DNA from: a candidate division Hyd24-12 bacterium UBA6080
GTDB lineage: Bacteria; Fermentibacterota; Fermentibacteria; Fermentibacterales; JCC-6
Reading direction: 5' to 3'
NCBI GenBank assembly: GCA_002436025.1
Contig: DIXM01000005.1
Coordinates: forward strand, 1-64,000
DNA: 64,000 nucleotides
Shown: positions 56,710 to 64,000 of the stretch, in pieces
How positions within the stretch are numbered: the first letter of the stretch is position 1
How the letters are laid out: the number at the start of each line of letters is the position of its first letter
Program-made: the position numbers and the translations under genes
The notes under the pieces: model-generated
Databases searched by the model: none
What the model was told of the DNA's origin: nothing
What the model saw: the letters and a program-made list of their open reading frames with translations, nothing else

Positions 56710-57987
56710 TCAGTCCCTTCCCGCCCATGGTCCGGCATAGAGGGCGGAAACCCCCAGGTCCTCTTCGATACGAAGGAGCTGGTTGTACTTTTCGGTCCGC
56801 TCGCTTCTGCATACCGAGCCTGTTTTTATGAAACCGGTTCCCGTGGCCACAGCGAGGTCTGCTATGTAGGAGTCGGAGGTTTCACCGCTTCTGTGGCTTA
56901 CCACGGCCCTCATTCCAGCCCTGTGGGCCATCTCGATGGCGCCAAGAGTTTCGCTCACTGTGCCTATCTGGTTAAGCTTGATGAGGATAGCATTTGCGGC
57001 ACCGGTCTCGATGCCCTGTCTGAGCCTTTTCGCGTTGGTGACGAAAAGGTCGTCGCCGACGATGTGTATCTTTCGGCCAAGCTTTTCGTTCATGGTTCGA
57101 AAGCCATCCCAGTCATCCTCGGCCAGGCCGTCCTCGATGCTTATGATGGGGAACTCGTTGACAAGGTCCGCCCAGTAGTCTACCATTTCAGAGCTGCTGA
57201 AGCCGTCGGTCCGCTCGCCGTTCATCGTGTAGCGCCCGTTGCGATAGAAGCCGCTGGCGGCCGGATCGAGGGCAATGAAGATGTCTTTGCCGGGGGTGTA
57301 TCCTGCCTTCTCGACCGATTCGAGGATGAAACGCAGGACCGCCCGGTTGTCCGGAAGGTCGGGCGCCAACCCTCCCTCGTCACCGACCGCAGTGGGCATG
57401 TTCCTTTCGGCGGCAAGTTTTTTCAGCGCTGCGAACACTTCGGCGCCGGCCCGGAGGGCTCTGCTGAAGGTCTGAAAACCAGCAGGTACGATCATGAACT
57501 CCTGAAGGTCGATCATGTTCGAGGCATGCGCCCCTCCGTTGAGAATATTCATCATTGGGACCGGAAGCACCCTTGCCATCGGTCCGCCCAGGTAACGGTA
57601 GAGTGGCAGGCCAAGGCTGTCGGCGGCCGCCCGGGAGACGGCCATCGAAACGCTGAGGATGGCGTTGGCGCCAAGTTCGGACTTGTTTGCGGTTCCGTCC
57701 ATCTCGATCATGATCCGGTCGAGTTCGTACTGCTCCAGCGCGGACATGCCCACGACTGCGGGTCCTATCCTGTTCATCACATTGAAGACCGCCCTGGAAA
57801 CCCCCTTGCCACCGAAGACCTCGCCCCCGTCCCGAAGCTCGCAGGCTTCGTGTTCGCCCGTGGAGGCACCGCTGGGTACAGCGGCCCGCCCGAACGACCC
57901 GTCTTCCAGGTGGACATCGGTTTCCAGTGTCGGGTTGCCCCTGGAATCAAGGATCTGTCTCGAGTGAACAACGGCTATTTCGGACAT
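56710..57987 (-). CDS. eno: Enolase
   Basis: A 425-residue glycolytic enzyme converting 2-phosphoglycerate to phosphoenolpyruvate. The N-terminal HSRQILDSRGNPTLETDV, the loop GASTGEHEA, the metal ligands in the Asp/Glu/Asp motif (FIALDPAASGF, SIEDGLAEDDWDGF, GDDLFVTN) and the C-terminal VVSHRSGETSDSYIADLAVA are present. Complete and typical in length. Confidence 0.97.
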   Translation of the reverse strand: MSEIAVVHSRQILDSRGNPTLETDVHLEDGSFGRAAVPSGASTGEHEACELRDGGEVFGGKGVSRAVFNVMNRIGPAVVGMSALEQYELDRIMIEMDGTANKSELGANAILSVSMAVSRAAADSLGLPLYRYLGGPMARVLPVPMMNILNGGAHASNMIDLQEFMIVPAGFQTFSRALRAGAEVFAALKKLAAERNMPTAVGDEGGLAPDLPDNRAVLRFILESVEKAGYTPGKDIFIALDPAASGFYRNGRYTMNGERTDGFSSSEMVDYWADLVNEFPIISIEDGLAEDDWDGFRTMNEKLGRKIHIVGDDLFVTNAKRLRQGIETGAANAILIKLNQIGTVSETLGAIEMAHRAGMRAVVSHRSGETSDSYIADLAVATGTGFIKTGSVCRSERTEKYNQLLRIEEDLGVSALYAGPWAGRD

Positions 57988-58044
57988 TTACGTTTCCCTT
58001 CATGGTATTTTGCTTTCAAGGGAGGGGTTGCTCCGGCTGGCGCA

Positions 58045-60033
58045 TCACGCCTGCGGGACCGGCATTCCCTCCCCCATGGCCTTGTTGTAGTTGTCGAGGA
58101 TCGCCTCGGGTGAGCGGCTTCGGAGTATCCGCAGAAAAAGCTCGGCGATCTCGGGATCGAACTGAGTTCCTGAGCACTGAACGAGCTGGTCAATTGCGTA
58201 GTCGGGTCCGGGAGATTTGCGGTAGACCCTGTCGCTGCTCATGGCGTCGTAGGCGTCGGCCACGGTCAATATGCGTGCCTGGAGGGGAATGGCCCTTCCT
58301 TTCAGGCCGTCGGGGTACCCCTTGCCATCGAACCTCTCATGATGGTGCCTCACTATGCCCAGGATGCCCTGGAAGGCGGTCACGGGTTTCAGTATCTGGC
58401 AACCCTTTTCCGGGTGGGACTTGATGATCCTGAACTCCTCTTCGGAAAGGCGCCCCGGCTTGTTCAGGATGGATTCGGGGACGCCTATTTTCCCTATGTC
58501 ATGAAGAAGGGCCGCGCTCCACAGAAGTTCGCGATCCCTGCCTGAAACACCCATTCCGTCGGCAATGGCAAGGGTGTAGGCCGTTACGTTCCTGGAGTGG
58601 TCGTGGGTGTAGGGGTCTTTGGCGTCAACTGCCTGGGCCATGGCGACAATTGTCTGCAGATAGTTCCGTTTGCTGTCCTGGTGGAGAAGCGCGTTGTTGA
58701 GTGCCGCCAGGGCGTTTCGAATGAGGATGGGAGTGAAACGGGACTGGCTGGTCAGCCGGTGTTCACCGCTGAACGTTCCCAGCAGCAGGTTTCCCTGAAC
58801 GCTTCCGTAGTCGGGAAGGGAGAGCGCCTGGAATTCGGGTAGCCTGTCGAACTCCTTCGCCCTGCCAGCTGTGAAGGTATCGTACACGGCCCTGTACATG
58901 TAGCGTTCGATGTCGTCGCCGTGGATCAGCGCAGACAGCTCTTTCCTCACGGCCCTTACAACCCGGTCGTGATCGAGCGAGGCGTCAGCCGAGATGTAAC
59001 TGAAGAGTGAGACGTCGTTCCAGGGGATGAAGACCGCCATCACATCGAAGGGGGCGAAGCATCGGATCGCCGTTGCCGCGAGCCGGGCCACCCTTTCAGG
59101 GTCGAGGTCGGCACTGAATTCGTGCGTGAGAACATTTATCTGCTCGAGCTCCCTGTTCTTCCGCAGGAGGTCCTGTGTCATCCTGAGGTTGTGAAGCTGG
59201 TTGCCCATCTGGGCCGAATAAAGCTCGAGCATCTTGAGGTCGCGGGTCTTGAACTTGTCGCGGTGGCTCTGCCTTGCCGCAAGCACCACCCCGTGGTGAA
59301 TGTCTCCCGCGGGGATGACGATTCCCATGAAGGCCGCGTTGCTTCCCGCCAGATCGGGGTTTTCAGTTCCGGGGTCGATGAGGACCTCGCCGCCTGCCTG
59401 CATGGTCCTTCCCGCCAGGAAGTACCATGAGACCTCGTCGGAAATGCCGCTCATCCCGGTCTGGGCCATGAGCTTGAGCCTGGTGCTTCGGGGGGATTCC
59501 GTGAGGTAGATGCGAACGGCATCAGCGGAGAAGCTCTCCTGTATCCTTGCCGCGTAGATCCCGAGAAAGGAGCTCACCGAAACATCGGAGAGCCATGTTT
59601 CCGTGGTGAGTTCGTACAGTGTTTTCAGCTCTTTGTAGGCGATGTCGCTGAAGAGGCTTCTCTGGGATATCTCGGCCCGCCGCACCGTGTCCAGCAGTTC
59701 ACCCATTGTGAAGGGTTTTGAGATGAAGTCGAAAGCGCCCTGACGGATGGCCTCCTTCGCAAGATCGACCGAGGCGTGGCCCGTGGTGATTATCACAAAG
59801 GTATCGGGGAAGCGGGACTTCATGTAGTCAAGCAGTTCGAGCCCATTGGTGTCGGGCAGGAGGACGTCGCAGAGAACAAGTGAGAAAGCCGTTGCCGAAA
59901 GGGCTGTCTGAGCTGCGGAACCGGTTGCCGCCGTGGTAACCGCATACCCTCCGGCATCAAGACCTTCCTGGCACACGTCAAGGATCTGGGGGTCGTCGTC
60001 GATGACAAGGATCCGCGTTTTCTTAGGGCTCAT
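58045..60033 (-). CDS. Response regulator with GAF-like region and HD-GYP phosphodiesterase
   Basis: A 662-residue regulator. The receiver domain has the phospho-acceptor Asp in LVLCDVLLPDTNG (~53). Residues ~130-430 look like one or two GAF domains and a helical linker. The HD-GYP domain has LLHDIGKIGVPESIL (HD near 508) and HHHERFDGKGYPDG (HHE/GYP near 561), so it should hydrolyse cyclic di-GMP. The ATG overlaps the NtrC-type stop as ATGA, so the pair is cotranslated. Confidence 0.9.
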   Translation of the reverse strand: MSPKKTRILVIDDDPQILDVCQEGLDAGGYAVTTAATGSAAQTALSATAFSLVLCDVLLPDTNGLELLDYMKSRFPDTFVIITTGHASVDLAKEAIRQGAFDFISKPFTMGELLDTVRRAEISQRSLFSDIAYKELKTLYELTTETWLSDVSVSSFLGIYAARIQESFSADAVRIYLTESPRSTRLKLMAQTGMSGISDEVSWYFLAGRTMQAGGEVLIDPGTENPDLAGSNAAFMGIVIPAGDIHHGVVLAARQSHRDKFKTRDLKMLELYSAQMGNQLHNLRMTQDLLRKNRELEQINVLTHEFSADLDPERVARLAATAIRCFAPFDVMAVFIPWNDVSLFSYISADASLDHDRVVRAVRKELSALIHGDDIERYMYRAVYDTFTAGRAKEFDRLPEFQALSLPDYGSVQGNLLLGTFSGEHRLTSQSRFTPILIRNALAALNNALLHQDSKRNYLQTIVAMAQAVDAKDPYTHDHSRNVTAYTLAIADGMGVSGRDRELLWSAALLHDIGKIGVPESILNKPGRLSEEEFRIIKSHPEKGCQILKPVTAFQGILGIVRHHHERFDGKGYPDGLKGRAIPLQARILTVADAYDAMSSDRVYRKSPGPDYAIDQLVQCSGTQFDPEIAELFLRILRSRSPEAILDNYNKAMGEGMPVPQA

Positions 60034-61394
60034 TCCAGCGCCCTTTCCAGCTCGTACTCGAGCCCGAGTTTACGCATTCTGGCCAGAAGTGTGGTTCTTT
60101 TGATACCCAGCATTCTGGCTGCCTTGGATCTGACCCCTCCACAACTCTTAAGCGCATTGTAAATATAGACCCGTTCAACCGCCGCGACAATTTCGTCCAG
60201 TCCGGCGCTTTCCGATGGAAAGGGTACTCCCGCCCCTGAGTCGGTCGTTAGCCTGGCAGGAAGATGCATGGGCAGTATCTCGCCTGGAGAGAGCACCGAA
60301 GCCCTTTCCATGGCATTCTCAAGCTCCCTTACGTTTCCGGGCCAGGGGTACGTGGCAAGCAGTGCCGCACTCTGCGGTGAGAGGGAGAAATCGATGTCCC
60401 TGCCTGCGGAGTGGGCGGCAAGGAAGTGTTCTGCCAGGGGGATAATGTCATCGCGCCGTTCCCGTAGCGGGGGAATATGTATGTCGATGACGTTGATCCT
60501 GAAGTAAAGGTCCTCCCTGAACCTTCCCGCCCTTACCTCGGCTTCCAGATCGGAGTTGGTGGCGGCCACAAGCCTGACATCGATCTTGACCGAGCTGTTG
60601 GCCCCGACAGGAGTGATCTCGCGTTCCTGAAGCGTTCGAAGAAGCTTGACCTGCATGGCCATGCTCATGTTTCCCACTTCGTCAAGGAAAAGCGTTCCTC
60701 CCTCGGCAGCCTGAAAACGACCGATGGTTGTTGAATGGGCGCCGGTGTAGGAACCCTTCATGTGACCGAACAACTCGCTCTCCAGAAGGCCCTCGGGTAT
60801 TCCCCCCGAGTTCACGCTGACGAACGGCATTCCGGCCCTTCTGCTCTGTCGGTGGAGAAGCCTTGCGACCAGTTCCTTGCCCGTTCCGCTCTCCCCGGTG
60901 ATAAGAACCGTGCTGCCCGTGTCCGCAACCCGACGCACCAGATCGAGAACCTTGTCCATCGTGCGGCTGTGGCTGATCATCCCCTTGCCCGCCGTGAAGC
61001 TCCCGGAGCCGCCCGACGAGGCGATGGCCTTTTCGACTGCGCTCAGCAACTGCTGGGGCGTGAAAGGTTTTGGGATGTAGTCGACGGCGCCCAGATTGAG
61101 AGCCTCCTTTGTTCCATCGATGGAGGCGTAGCCCGTCACTACTATCGCGGGAAGATTGGGGTACTTGTCCCGCACGATCCGAAGCAGGTCGATCCCGCTG
61201 GAATCGGGCAGGCGAACGTCGGTGATTAGCAGATGGAAATGCTCGCGGCGAAGGCTTGCCAACGCCTGTCTCGCGTTCATGGCGGATGCGCTCTGGAAAC
61301 CCGACATTCGAAGGACCTCGGTTATGAGGTCGAGAACCTGGTGCTCGTCGTCGACCACCAGAACCCTGTAACGGTTGGATGATTCCTCGTTCAT
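60030..61394 (-). CDS. NtrC-family sigma-54-dependent response regulator
   Basis: A 454-residue activator. The receiver Asp lies in HLLITDVRLPDSSG. The AAA+ domain has Walker A GESGTGKE (~167), the sigma-54 contact loop GSYTGAH (~213, GAFTGA in most), Walker B GGTLFLDEVGNM, and the R-fingers region RLVAATNSDLE. The C-terminal Fis-type helix-turn-helix ends with SKAARMLGIKRTTLLARMRKLGL. The ATG at 61394 is used; a GTG at 61409 is possible. It is cotranslated with the HD-GYP gene, so cyclic di-GMP and sigma-54 outputs are probably tied. Confidence 0.92.
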   Translation of the reverse strand: MNEESSNRYRVLVVDDEHQVLDLITEVLRMSGFQSASAMNARQALASLRREHFHLLITDVRLPDSSGIDLLRIVRDKYPNLPAIVVTGYASIDGTKEALNLGAVDYIPKPFTPQQLLSAVEKAIASSGGSGSFTAGKGMISHSRTMDKVLDLVRRVADTGSTVLITGESGTGKELVARLLHRQSRRAGMPFVSVNSGGIPEGLLESELFGHMKGSYTGAHSTTIGRFQAAEGGTLFLDEVGNMSMAMQVKLLRTLQEREITPVGANSSVKIDVRLVAATNSDLEAEVRAGRFREDLYFRINVIDIHIPPLRERRDDIIPLAEHFLAAHSAGRDIDFSLSPQSAALLATYPWPGNVRELENAMERASVLSPGEILPMHLPARLTTDSGAGVPFPSESAGLDEIVAAVERVYIYNALKSCGGVRSKAARMLGIKRTTLLARMRKLGLEYELERALE

Positions 61395-61433
61395 ATTTCT
61401 ACGATACACGCAACCGAAGGGACAGTCAATATT

Positions 61434-62537
61434 ATGACATCTTATCCCTCATCAACCCCGAGGCTTCTGTGTGTATTATTGACAATGGTCATCTTCGCCG
61501 CTTGCGTATCCCCGCCCGAAGGGGATGATGTCCTTGTTCTACGGGCCGGTGACTACGTTGGGATTCCCGACGACCCGCAGGTTCACGAGCCCCTTTTTCA
61601 CCAGCTCACCGACTCCGCCGGCTTGCTGTTCCCCGACTCGATCCCCTTCGACAGTATCGCCGTGATCATTCCTGATTCCACAAGCCTCCTCCCCGACTCC
61701 GCCCTTGCGGATTCCCTTCCGGAGATCGTACCCGAGCTTCCCGCGGGCCTCAAGCTGCTGGCGGTCGAGGTCAGGGGCTCCCTCTATGGAAGCCTCCAGG
61801 GTGCCGAGGGTATTGCTTCGGATGTTCTGGGCGCACACTGCGTAAGGTATCTCTGGTGGGACCTGAACCCCTGGACGGGTTTGATCGCAGGTGATTCCCT
61901 CAGGATCCTGTACACCACCCAGCCCGGATCCAGGGAGAACACTGTGACTGCCCTGCGTTACATACCTCTTGCCGGCTCCGCGAACAGCGCCTTCAGCGTT
62001 TACGTCTTTCACAAGACCGGCGACAACTATCCCAGCGCGTGGTACTCAAACGGAACCGAGGTCGTGAGATTGCTGAACCGCATGCCCCTGTCAACATTTG
62101 AAGAGGTCACGGGCATTTTCGGAGAGGTCCGGGGTTCGGGAACCCACCACGGTGTGGACTTCAAAGCACCCACGGGCGTTCCGGTAAGGACAACCCTCGG
62201 CGGACGTGTGAACAGGATGGACTGGAACCCTGACTACAACGGCAGATGCGTTGAGATCGATTTCTGCGGCTACAGGGAGATATTCCTTCACCTCGACGAG
62301 ATCTCGGCGGGGGTCTCCCCGGGAAGGACCGTCGAGCAGGGCGCCCAGATCGGAACGGTCGGCAACACGGGCAGGTCCTACGCCAGCCACCTGCATTACC
62401 AGATCAACGACCCGAACGACAATCCCGTCGATCCCTACACCTATCTCGGCAGCAGGCGAAGGTCTCTGGAGGGTGACGAACTGCTCCGGTTCCAGGCCGT
62501 CAGGGACAGCCTCGATACACTTCTCAGGGGCGTGTAA
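61434..62537 (+). CDS. M23 family peptidoglycan endopeptidase, lipoprotein
   Basis: A 367-residue protein with a type II signal peptide (PRLLCVLLTMVIFAAC). Residues ~95-225 are an OapA/LysM-like N-terminal region. The M23 zinc site is GTHHGVDFKAP (HxxxD) and the HxH in YASHLHYQIND. It should cut peptidoglycan cross-bridges at the outer membrane. Divergent from the NtrC gene by 39 bases. Its TAA overlaps the next ATG by one base (TAATG). Confidence 0.85.
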   Translation: MTSYPSSTPRLLCVLLTMVIFAACVSPPEGDDVLVLRAGDYVGIPDDPQVHEPLFHQLTDSAGLLFPDSIPFDSIAVIIPDSTSLLPDSALADSLPEIVPELPAGLKLLAVEVRGSLYGSLQGAEGIASDVLGAHCVRYLWWDLNPWTGLIAGDSLRILYTTQPGSRENTVTALRYIPLAGSANSAFSVYVFHKTGDNYPSAWYSNGTEVVRLLNRMPLSTFEEVTGIFGEVRGSGTHHGVDFKAPTGVPVRTTLGGRVNRMDWNPDYNGRCVEIDFCGYREIFLHLDEISAGVSPGRTVEQGAQIGTVGNTGRSYASHLHYQINDPNDNPVDPYTYLGSRRRSLEGDELLRFQAVRDSLDTLLRGV

Positions 62538-63460
62538 TGTCCGCTTACACCCTTCTCGTGCTGAACTGGAACGGCAGGGACATACTGCCGGGAATGCTGG
62601 CCTCGGTTCTCGATCAGGTCGCAGGGTCCGGGGGAAAACTGCTGGTGTTCGACAACGGTTCCGAAGACGGTTCGGACCGTGATGCGCTGGAACTCATGGG
62701 TGACAACCCCTGTTTCAGCCTGGTCAGAAGCCCCGTGAACCTGGGGTTCGCAGCCGGCGTGAACGAAGCCATGCGTGGCGTTGACACCGGGGTGACCATT
62801 ATTGCCAATTCCGATACCCTGTTCAGCGAGGGAAGCATCACAGGCCTTCTGGAAGGTCTTCTCAGGCATCCCCGGGCCGGTCTTGCGGGTCCCAGGCTTA
62901 TCTGGCCCGACGGAAGCCTTCAGCAGTCCATGCGGGATTTTCCATTTCCCGGCAGGATCATCAGGGAGCACCTTCCCCTTTTTCGCCGCCGTTCATACAG
63001 GCACGACCCCCATGAAACCGAGATGAGGTGCGACTGGCTCGTGGGTGCCGTCATGGCGGTGAGAACCGAGGCCATTAGGGCCGTCGGGGGCTTCGATGAA
63101 GACTATTTCTTCTACCACGAGGAAACCGACCTTCAGTACCGGCTGCTCAGGGCGGGATGGGAGACCTGGTTCATTCCTTCCTCCCGGGTCGTGCATCTGG
63201 AGGGGGCTTCTGCGAAGCGCAAGTTTGGTGAGGATGTTTACCTGCGGTATATTCCCGCGAAGATCAGGTTTCTGTCCAAGCATGCCGGCGCCTGCTCCCG
63301 GGCGGCTTTCCGGGTGTGGATGGCGTCGCTCATGCTGGGGCGCATGGCTGCCGGGTCACTCAACCCCGCCCTTCGAAGAAGGGATGGAAGGTTCAGGGCC
63401 GCTTACTGCATGAAAGCCCTGAAGCTCCTGTTCGGCAATACGGAACGGAACAACGCATGA
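62537..63460 (+). CDS. GT2 glycosyltransferase, rhamnosyltransferase-like
   Basis: A 307-residue GT-A enzyme. LVLNWNGRDILPGMLASVL, LVFDNGSEDGSD, VNLGFAAGVNEAM, IIANSDTLF (metal site) and the acceptor motif FYHEETDLQYRLL agree with dTDP-rhamnosyl transferases. Residues ~235-307 are helical with a hydrophobic part. Start overlaps the M23 stop and its end overlaps the carbamoyltransferase start (ATGA), so it is part of one rightward operon. Confidence 0.85.
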   Translation: MSAYTLLVLNWNGRDILPGMLASVLDQVAGSGGKLLVFDNGSEDGSDRDALELMGDNPCFSLVRSPVNLGFAAGVNEAMRGVDTGVTIIANSDTLFSEGSITGLLEGLLRHPRAGLAGPRLIWPDGSLQQSMRDFPFPGRIIREHLPLFRRRSYRHDPHETEMRCDWLVGAVMAVRTEAIRAVGGFDEDYFFYHEETDLQYRLLRAGWETWFIPSSRVVHLEGASAKRKFGEDVYLRYIPAKIRFLSKHAGACSRAAFRVWMASLMLGRMAAGSLNPALRRRDGRFRAAYCMKALKLLFGNTERNNA

Positions 63461-64000
63461 AAGCCATTCTTGGTATCAACTGCTACAAACACGATTCGGC
63501 AGCCTGCCTCCTGCTTGATGGCAGGCTCGCGGGCGCAGCCGAAGAGGAACGGTTCACCCGTCGAAAGCATGATTCCTCTTTTCCGGTGAGAACCGTTACA
63601 CATCTTCTTTCCGAAGCGGGGCTGAAACCCGGTGACATAGGCCATGTGGCCTTTTACATGAAGCCATCCATGGTCCTCGGCGAAGCCTTCCGCATGCTTC
63701 CCCGGTACTTCGGGAAACCCGGCACCCTGGGCTTCTTCGCGGGGCAGGTCGGTGGAGCAAGACGCATGGCCGGCGTTCCCCGGGTTTTCCGGGAAACTTT
63801 CGGCCCCGATGCGAACCCATCCTTTCATTTCATCGAACACCACGACGCCCATGCCTGGTCGGCGTGGTTCGGGGCGGGCTGCCGCGACGCGGCGGTGCTC
63901 ACTCTCGACGGCGCCGGCGAGATTCATTCGGGAATGCTTGGCGAGATAGTCTCAGGGCGACTTCGCAGGTTTTCCACAACAAGGCTTCCGCACTCCACCG
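63457..64000 (+). CDS. NodU/CmcH-type carbamoyltransferase, cut by the window edge
   Basis: 181 codons up to the window end with no stop. ILGINCYKHDSAACLLLDGRLAGAAEEERFTRRKHDSSFP is the usual opening of the family. HHDAHAWSAWFGAGCRDAAVLTLDGAGE is the ATP/carbamoyl-phosphate site region. These enzymes carbamoylate sugars or antibiotics such as Nod factors and cephamycin. The C-terminal domain lies outside. It follows a rhamnosyltransferase-like gene and may decorate the same glycan. Confidence 0.9.
   Translation, partial: MKAILGINCYKHDSAACLLLDGRLAGAAEEERFTRRKHDSSFPVRTVTHLLSEAGLKPGDIGHVAFYMKPSMVLGEAFRMLPRYFGKPGTLGFFAGQVGGARRMAGVPRVFRETFGPDANPSFHFIEHHDAHAWSAWFGAGCRDAAVLTLDGAGEIHSGMLGEIVSGRLRRFSTTRLPHST

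Noticed and set aside
56893..58113. 406-codon plus-strand frame over enolase
   Set aside because: Shadow; enolase is certain.
1..64000. CRISPR arrays, tRNA or rRNA genes
   Set aside because: No regularly spaced direct repeats and no cloverleaf or rRNA segment was seen in the intergenic regions.

Overview
This 64 kb window looks like part of an uncultured bacterium of the FCB superphylum, most like the Fermentibacterota or a related candidate phylum. This is inferred from the sequence only. It is GC-rich and gene-dense. It has several secreted beta-propeller and FG-GAP proteins, and three proteins end in a Por/type-IX-secretion C-terminal sorting domain (653-2215, 15848-17665, 18546-19877). 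Many start codons are GTG or TTG and overlap the upstream stop as ATGA or GTGA. Recognisable promoters are of the housekeeping TTGACA-N16/17-TATNAT type. No rRNA, tRNA or CRISPR array was found.

Layout. 1-650: the 3' part of a REP-associated (Y1) transposase and a terminator. 650-7.9 kb (minus strand): caspase-fold peptidase, glycosyltransferase, MATE and DMT transporters, a methyltransferase and lipoproteins. 8-14 kb: DEAD-box helicase with its own promoter and leader, an ABC-2 exporter, an SDR, a peroxiredoxin and a HAD phosphatase. 14-24 kb: secreted and envelope proteins (Ntn amidohydrolase, propellers, FG-GAP protein, amidase), PadR and winged-helix regulators, PrsW. 24-28 kb: glycosyltransferase and a radical SAM/methyltransferase pair. 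28-34 kb: a hybrid histidine kinase and a tandem duplication of secreted propeller genes. 34-36 kb: a gene interrupted by an in-frame TAG, a zinc-ribbon/CD225 protein, DUF2752 and an alkyltransferase-like protein.

36.4-42.5 kb is a methionine island. Leftward run metF, a stand-alone methionine-synthase activation domain and a MetH lacking that domain. Rightward run a UPF0280 gene and the DUF39/HcyBio homocysteine-forming gene. The rightward leader holds the most interesting element in the window: a structured RNA with a SAM-I/SAM-IV-like core, a seven-base-pair pseudoknot, a strong terminator and a perfect nine-base-pair antiterminator alternative.

42.5-45 kb: an OmpA-family gene bracketed by two direct copies of a ~150 bp MITE with inverted ends. 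The second copy supplies the C-terminus and stop of thiE. 45-48 kb: thiM-thiE under a TPP riboswitch, divergent from a sodium:solute symporter. 48-54 kb: a GDD-repeat/HEAT protein, a strongly promoted lipoprotein, argF and a glycosyltransferase. 54-61 kb (minus): NtrC-type regulator, HD-GYP regulator, enolase, FtsB, membrane glycosyltransferase and RsgA, mostly in overlapping order. 61.4-64 kb: M23 peptidase, rhamnosyltransferase-like GT2 and a NodU/CmcH-type carbamoyltransferase cut by the window edge, suggesting the start of a surface-polysaccharide or natural-product locus.
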